A stretch of DNA of 5,653 bases from Nitrospinaceae bacterium UBA3496 (lineage in GTDB: Bacteria; UBA8248), in assembly GCA_002377645.1 (NCBI GenBank), contig DFQF01000010.1:1-5653 (forward strand), given 5' to 3'. The notes under the pieces were generated by a model, which saw only the letters and a list, made by a program, of their open reading frames with translations, had not been told where the DNA came from and made no database searches. Position numbers and translations under genes: made by a program. Shown in pieces: positions 5,172-5,653 of this stretch. How positions within the stretch are numbered: the stretch's first letter is position 1; the number at the start of each line of letters is the position of its first letter.

Positions 5172-5653
5172 ATGGAAAAAAGATTAGGATTCTGTTTTCT
5201 CACTTTTGCCGATATTTCTTTTGAGGCTATGGGAGAAGTGACAAAATATGCAGAAGAAAATGGTTTTGATAGAGCTTATACTACGGAGTCTCTTACTGAT
5301 ACGTTTGCAATAAATATGGTTATGGCGATGAAAACAAAAACTATTGAAGTGGGTAGTTTTATTGCGATTATTTATTTGCGTCATCCTTATATCACTGCAC
5401 AAGCGGCAACCACTATTAGTGACATCTCAAATGGTCGATTTGTTTTAGGGCTAGGTCTTGGGCATCCCCCAAGAAATGCAGCTATGAATATTCAGACTGG
5501 GAAACCAACTGTAGATCTAAGAAATTATGTGTCGGAAGTAAAAGGTCTACTGAATGGCGAAAACGTTTATCCAGATCTCCCTGTTCAGACTTATCAGGGA
5601 AAAGTTCTGGGATTCAAAAAGCCAAAACAGGAGGTCCCTGTATTCACGGCAGC
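5172..5653 (+). CDS. LLM-class flavin/F420-dependent oxidoreductase, N-terminal part (cut by window end)
   Basis: An open frame begins at the ATG at 5172-5174, preceded by AGGAG (5160-5164) with 7 nt spacing, and runs without a stop to the window edge. It encodes 160 residues of a protein likely to be about 330-350 long. Seen: an opening strand RLGFCFLTF (4-12); the helix-strand unit ending in AEENGFDRAYTTES (27-40); GSFIAIIYLRHPYITAQAATTISDISNGRF (61-90); and the diagnostic VLGLGLGHP (91-99) of luciferase-like oxidoreductases. The segment at 112-130 and YQGKVLGF (141-148) fit the next family blocks. It is clearly a different subfamily from the two SsuD-like proteins: it lacks EYAWFLP and VTGS, and more closely resembles F420-dependent reductases of the methylene-tetrahydromethanopterin reductase type and related FMN enzymes. 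The cofactor (FMN or F420) cannot be decided. It may be co-transcribed with the CMD-like gene, although the 82-bp gap could hold its own promoter. The truncation is a window effect, not a pseudogene. Confidence 0.88.
   Translation, partial: MEKRLGFCFLTFADISFEAMGEVTKYAEENGFDRAYTTESLTDTFAINMVMAMKTKTIEVGSFIAIIYLRHPYITAQAATTISDISNGRFVLGLGLGHPPRNAAMNIQTGKPTVDLRNYVSEVKGLLNGENVYPDLPVQTYQGKVLGFKKPKQEVPVFTA

Overview
The window is AT-rich (roughly 40% GC by eye, not counted), densely coding bacterial DNA. It holds six protein genes and no RNA gene, insertion sequence or CRISPR array that I can see. Three of the six genes encode luciferase-like (LLM) flavin-dependent oxidoreductases. Such density of LLM/FMN monooxygenase paralogues, with a carboxymuconolactone decarboxylase-like protein and an FAD amine oxidase beside them, recalls marine bacteria with expanded flavin monooxygenase families, such as the SAR202 clade of Chloroflexota. 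That assignment is inference from gene content only; there is no phylogenetic marker here, and marine Proteobacteria or other AT-rich environmental lineages remain possible.

Layout, left to right. (1) 15-1103, minus: an SsuD-like (alkanesulfonate monooxygenase family) LLM oxidoreductase. (2) 1169-2056, minus: a ten-helix EamA/DMT-family transporter, upstream of and co-directional with gene 1 across a 65-bp gap. (3) A 108-bp divergent intergenic region with a palindrome. (4) 2165-3265, plus: a second SsuD-like paralogue, starting with TTG. (5) A 15-bp convergent gap. (6) 3281-4399, minus: a DAO-family FAD oxidoreductase that resembles glycine oxidase ThiO. (7) A second divergent intergenic region of 138 bp, also with an inverted repeat. 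(8) 4538-5089, plus: a small carboxymuconolactone decarboxylase/AhpD-fold protein without the CxxC motif. (9) 5172 to the window end, plus: the first 160 residues of a third LLM oxidoreductase of a different subfamily, cut off by the window edge.

A reasonable reading is an accessory catabolic island. The two SsuD-like enzymes would oxygenate an organosulfonate or another small organic compound with reduced flavin and O2, the DMT carrier would move a substrate or product across the membrane, and the FAD oxidase and CMD-like protein would act on amine or ring/peroxide intermediates. No flavin reductase (SsuE type) and no sulfonate ABC transporter (SsuABC) is present, so reduced flavin must come from elsewhere in the genome and the substrate is not settled by context. 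The six genes appear to form four transcription units: genes 1 and 2, gene 4, gene 6, and genes 8 and 9. Shared regulation is possible through the two divergent promoter regions but is not shown.
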